Source: Desulfuromusa sp.
GTDB taxonomy: Bacteria > Desulfobacterota > Desulfuromonadia > Desulfuromonadales > Geopsychrobacteraceae
Direction: 5' to 3'
NCBI GenBank assembly: GCA_023145655.1
Contig: JAGLDI010000086.1
Span: 1 to 9,630, forward strand
DNA length: 9,630 nucleotides
Below the pieces are notes generated by a model. The model saw nothing but the letters and a program-made list of their open reading frames with translations. It was not told the origin of the DNA and made no database searches. Position numbers and translations under genes: made by a program. This document shows positions 7,583-9,630 of this stretch, piece after piece (position 1 is the stretch's first letter; each line of letters starts with the position of its first letter).

Positions 7583-7611
7583 AAAATAACACATTATTAT
7601 TCTCTAGTCAA
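7583..7611 (-). promoter_or_regulatory. Predicted sigma-70 promoter of the sensor/roadblock operon
   Basis: Leftward, TTGACT (7606-7611) is followed after exactly 17 bases by TATTTT (7583-7588) in very AT-rich DNA. The -35 matches 5 of 6 consensus bases and the -10 matches 4 of 6. If correct, transcription starts near 7576 and leaves a leader of about 140 bases carrying the inverted repeats at 7494-7516 and 7540-7554. Confidence 0.4.
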
Positions 7612-7622
7612 ACATTTATCGC

Positions 7623-7650
7623 AGAATATTACATATAGAATATCATATAG
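7623..7650. repeat. Short tandem AT-rich repeats
   Basis: AGAATAT occurs at 7623-7629 and 7637-7643, and CATATAG at 7632-7638 and 7644-7650, interleaved as two imperfect copies of an approximately 14-base unit. They lie between the two divergent transcription units and could be binding sites for a regulator or nucleoid protein, or simply low-complexity DNA. Confidence 0.4.
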
Positions 7651-7697
7651 TTTATTATTTGGATTAATATATGTATTAGTTTTTTTGCTTTAAGGTT

Positions 7698-7717
7698 GAT
7701 TTTATCGGGATAAAATC
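7698..7717. promoter_or_regulatory. 20-bp palindromic operator candidate
   Basis: GATTTTATC (7698-7706) and GATAAAATC (7709-7717) are perfect 9-bp inverted repeats separated by GG. No T run follows on either strand, so it does not look like an intrinsic terminator. It lies 91 bases upstream of the ATG at 7808. I do not recognise the cognate regulator. Confidence 0.55.
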
Positions 7718-7748
7718 TAAGAAAATAGGATATTTGAATGCCATAATT

Positions 7749-7762
7749 GGCAATTTTTCTGT
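7749..7762 (+). promoter_or_regulatory. Weak sigma-54-like promoter candidate
   Basis: TTGGCA ends in AT-rich spacer and CTGT, giving GG (7749-7750), ten bases, then GT (7761-7762) where sigma-54 promoters need GC. TTGGCA resembles the -24 element, but the -12 element has a mismatch at a key base. A TATAGT at 7762-7767 has no good -35. The promoter of the gene at 7808 therefore remains uncertain. Confidence 0.2.
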
Positions 7763-7793
7763 ATAGTGTCCGGTTTTAATGGCATTGATTCCC

Positions 7794-7799
7794 AAGGAG
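7794..7799 (+). promoter_or_regulatory. Ribosome binding site deciding the start at 7808
   Basis: AAGGAG lies 8 bases before the ATG at 7808. The frame is open back to an earlier ATG at 7766, but that one has no ribosome binding site and would put a polar extension before the signal peptide. Confidence 0.85.
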
Positions 7800-7807
7800 T
7801 TTATTTC

Positions 7808-8530
7808 ATGTTGAAAATGATGACGTGTTTTCTCGGTTGTTTCCTGTTTGTGATAGGTTTACAGCAGATTCATGTTTCTCCAGCGTTGGCTGGGGAGAAG
7901 GAAGAGCGGATTCAATTACTGCAGGAAAAGATGAAAAAACTGCAGGATTTATTGGTTTTGATGGAGGAACAAAAGCTACGAGAACAGCCACCAACAGAGA
8001 AACCATGGCAACCAATTCTTAACTCTGGTGAAGAACGCCCGGCATATGATCAGTATGCCTATCTGTTGGCTCCGCGGATGCGTGCTGAAGATCTTGATAG
8101 TATCCTGCAGCAGCTTAATTATCTCGCCGATCAGGATCCACTCAAAGAACGGAGGACCTTATTTGTTATCCCGGCACTCCCTCTAGCTGATGGAGAGACG
8201 ATGGTAGTAGAAAAGTATAATCGTAATCTGGTCGATGATTTTCTGGAAATAATTGGGATCCCCACAGCTCTGGAAGGGGGACTGCTCCTCGCTCCTGATC
8301 CTTTAGGTCGGGAAGGTATTGCCAGGGGACGGGAATTGCTGTTCATTAATTTAGTCGGGTGTAATCAAATTCTTAGAGCTCGAATTTTCGATCTATTGCA
8401 GAGTCAACGTCTTTTCACTGAGGATGGGAGTATTCATGGCTATCTCTGGGCTTTATTGAAAAGTTCCGCACCCCAGTCGTTCAGCATGTATACGCAGGAT
8501 AACGTAACCTGGTTGTCGGTGGACGATTAA
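7808..8530 (+). CDS. Exported protein of unknown function
   Basis: I do not recognise this 240-residue protein. It begins with a clear signal peptide: MLKMM, a hydrophobic core TCFLGCFLFVIGLQQI, and an ALA cleavage site before GEKEERIQ, near residue 29. The mature part starts with a charged, heptad-like helix at about 30-60 (EERIQLLQEKMKKLQDLLVLMEEQ) that is likely coiled coil. A proline-rich linker with PPTEKPWQPI follows, then a globular part at about 78-240 containing DQYAYLLAPRM, an L-rich helix, RRTLFVIPALPL and GGLLLAPDPLGREGIARGRELLFI. No cysteine pattern, heme motif or metal site is evident in the mature protein, and there is no second membrane segment. It is probably periplasmic. It is followed after 114 bases by the AhbD-like gene on the same strand and may share its transcript, but the gap makes this uncertain. 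Confidence 0.8.
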   Translation: MLKMMTCFLGCFLFVIGLQQIHVSPALAGEKEERIQLLQEKMKKLQDLLVLMEEQKLREQPPTEKPWQPILNSGEERPAYDQYAYLLAPRMRAEDLDSILQQLNYLADQDPLKERRTLFVIPALPLADGETMVVEKYNRNLVDDFLEIIGIPTALEGGLLLAPDPLGREGIARGRELLFINLVGCNQILRARIFDLLQSQRLFTEDGSIHGYLWALLKSSAPQSFSMYTQDNVTWLSVDD

Positions 8531-8567
8531 GCAGGGGAAATAGTCCTGCTAAAAATAACTATTTTAG
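8530..8567 (+). repeat. Overlapping inverted repeats between the exported-protein gene and ahbD
   Basis: AGCAGG (8530-8535) pairs with CCTGCT (8545-8550), and CTAAAA (8549-8554) pairs with TTTTAG (8562-8567). The two stems share two bases, so they compete at the junction. Neither is followed by a proper T run on the plus strand, so an intrinsic terminator is not well supported. Confidence 0.35.
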
Positions 8568-8644
8568 TCAAGTTCCTTGAGCTTGCTGAAATAGTTGTAG
8601 TAGTCTGGTAATAGTGTTTTTTGATTTATCTATCAGGAGTTTTT

Positions 8645-9630
8645 ATGAGTTCCAAACAAGAAGAATTTATCCCCAAGTGGATTGCCTGGGAAGCCACACA
8701 GAGATGTAATCTCAGCTGTGTTCACTGCCGCTGTTCTTCCGATATGGAAGCATCGGAAGGTGATTTTACCACAGCGGAAGCTTTTAAACTGATTGATGAT
8801 ATCTGTGAGGTTTCTAAACCGGTCTTTGTCCTCTCCGGGGGAGAACCGCTGATGCGCCCCGATCTTTTTGAGATTGCCCAGTATGGAACCGACCAAGGGT
8901 TGCGGATGTGTATCGCTACCAACGGAACCTTTGTCACTGATGAAATCTGCCAGAAGATGAAAGAGACCGGGATTAAAATGGTCTCCCTCTCTCTGGATGG
9001 TTCAACCGCCGAAATTCACGACAACTTTCGCGGCTGCGATGGGGCCTATGCGGGGACCATCCGTGCCGCTGAAACGATGCGTCGCAATGGGATAAAGTTT
9101 ATCATCAACTCATCCTTTACCAAACGCAATCAGCACGATATTGGCAACTGCTTTAAGGCAGCCAAAAAACTTGGAGCAACCGCCTGGTACATGTTTATGA
9201 TCGTCCCCACCGGTCGCGGTAAAGAGATTATGGATGAGCTGGTCAGTAAAGAGGATTACGAAGAGATTCTCACCTGGCACTATCAGCAGGAGAAGCAGGA
9301 AGATGAGATTTTGATGCGCCCAACCTGTGCGCCTCATTACTACCGGGTTGTCCCGCAGATGGCCAAAGCCGAGGGAGAATCATTTAAACGGCGTAGCCTC
9401 ACTTTCTCCACCGGCGGTGGTAAAGGGTGTATCGCCGCTCAGAGCATCTGTATGATCGATTGTGAAGGGAACTTGAAGCCCTGTTCCTACTTCCTCCGGA
9501 CTGTTGGCAACGTCAAAGAAGAATCCTTTAAGGATCTCTGGTTTAACTCCAAAGTCTTCAATGACTTGCGTGATTTTAGTGCCTACAAAGGACGCTGCGG
9601 TGAATGTGAGTACATCAACGTCTGTGGTGG
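8645..9630 (+). CDS. ahbD: AhbD-like heme b synthase (radical SAM), 3'-truncated by window edge
   Basis: Radical SAM enzyme most like AhbD, which makes heme b from iron-coproporphyrin III by oxidative decarboxylation of two propionates, the last step of the siroheme-dependent heme pathway of sulfate reducers, relatives and archaea. The first 328 codons are visible. [20 protein letters not shown] carries the SAM cluster cysteines C21, C25 and C28; SGGEPL at 64-69 binds the methionyl end of SAM; SLSLDG lies at 114-119. The TCAPHYYRV stretch at 227-235 is typical of the AhbD/NirJ group. A C-terminal auxiliary-cluster region has cysteines at 262, 269, 273, 280, 318, 321 and 327 ([23 protein letters not shown]). 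AGGAG stands 5 bases before the ATG. The N-terminus lacks the longer extension typical of AhbC. NirJ (heme d1) or a peptide-modifying SPASM enzyme are alternatives, less likely given TCAPHY and no peptide gene nearby. Other ahb genes are not in view. Confidence 0.8.
   Translation, partial: MSSKQEEFIPKWIAWEATQRCNLSCVHCRCSSDMEASEGDFTTAEAFKLIDDICEVSKPVFVLSGGEPLMRPDLFEIAQYGTDQGLRMCIATNGTFVTDEICQKMKETGIKMVSLSLDGSTAEIHDNFRGCDGAYAGTIRAAETMRRNGIKFIINSSFTKRNQHDIGNCFKAAKKLGATAWYMFMIVPTGRGKEIMDELVSKEDYEEILTWHYQQEKQEDEILMRPTCAPHYYRVVPQMAKAEGESFKRRSLTFSTGGGKGCIAAQSICMIDCEGNLKPCSYFLRTVGNVKEESFKDLWFNSKVFNDLRDFSAYKGRCGECEYINVCG

Larger units (their letters stand above)
7436..7807. other. Divergent intergenic regulatory region, AT-rich core
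   Basis: This 372-base stretch has no convincing gene. It separates the leftward sensor operon from the rightward gene at 7808. Bases 7561-7740 contain about 37 G or C among 180 by hand count, near 21%, far below the flanking genes. It holds an inverted repeat at 7494-7516, a short hairpin at 7540-7554, a promoter-like pair at 7583-7611, tandem repeats at 7623-7650 and a 20-bp palindrome at 7698-7717. Confidence 0.8.

Noticed and set aside
7766..7807. Earlier ATG for the exported protein
   Set aside because: No ribosome binding site, and it places a polar stretch in front of the signal peptide; AAGGAG supports the ATG at 7808.
8530..8567. Rho-independent terminator before ahbD
   Set aside because: The hairpins are not followed by a T run on the plus strand; the first is followed by A-rich sequence.
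8645..9630. Radical SAM maturase of a ribosomally made peptide (SPASM type)
   Set aside because: No small precursor-peptide gene is evident nearby, and the TCAPHYYRV stretch with [13 protein letters not shown] fits the AhbD/NirJ heme group better.

Overview
The window looks like chromosomal DNA of an anaerobic, cytochrome-rich bacterium, most likely of the Desulfuromonadota (Desulfuromonas/Pelobacter/Geobacter-like). The evidence is an AhbD-type radical SAM protein of the siroheme-based heme pathway, a periplasmic c-heme sensor-like protein with a CxxCH motif, and free-standing roadblock/LC7 proteins. This is inferred from gene content only. No RNA genes, insertion sequences, CRISPR arrays or phage genes were seen.

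Region 1 (1-4647) is a histidine-utilisation locus. hutI, hutG and hutU run leftward as a tightly overlapping operon. hutU is cut by the left edge only a few residues before its expected end. The divergent repressor gene hutC runs rightward. The 86-base gap between hutI and hutC holds a perfect TTGTATATACAA palindrome, the known type of HutC operator, with a promoter facing each way. Together the enzymes turn urocanate into imidazolonepropionate, then formiminoglutamate, then glutamate plus formamide. Histidine ammonia-lyase (hutH) and a transporter are not in the window and may lie to the left.

Region 2 (4698-7435) is a leftward four-gene operon that looks like an envelope-to-cytoplasm signalling module. 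It encodes, in transcription order, (a) a membrane protein with a periplasmic DUF3365 (Tll0287-like) c-heme domain and a HAMP domain but no output domain, (b) a secreted TPR plus OmpA-like peptidoglycan-binding protein, (c) a minimal roadblock/LC7 protein, and (d) a longer roadblock-like protein with an extra C-terminal helical domain. No kinase, methyl-accepting domain or GTPase is encoded here. The leader upstream of the first gene contains several inverted repeats, one of which could mask its ribosome binding site. This operon is the best candidate for an undescribed system.

Region 3 (7436-7807) is a divergent intergenic region with an AT-rich core (about 21% GC by hand count over 7561-7740), tandem short repeats and a strong 20-bp palindrome.

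Region 4 (7808-9630) has a rightward gene for an exported 240-residue protein of unknown family, then an AhbD-like heme b synthase cut by the right edge. Regions 2 and 4 share a possible heme theme (a c-heme sensor domain and a heme biosynthesis enzyme), but a functional link is only a hypothesis.
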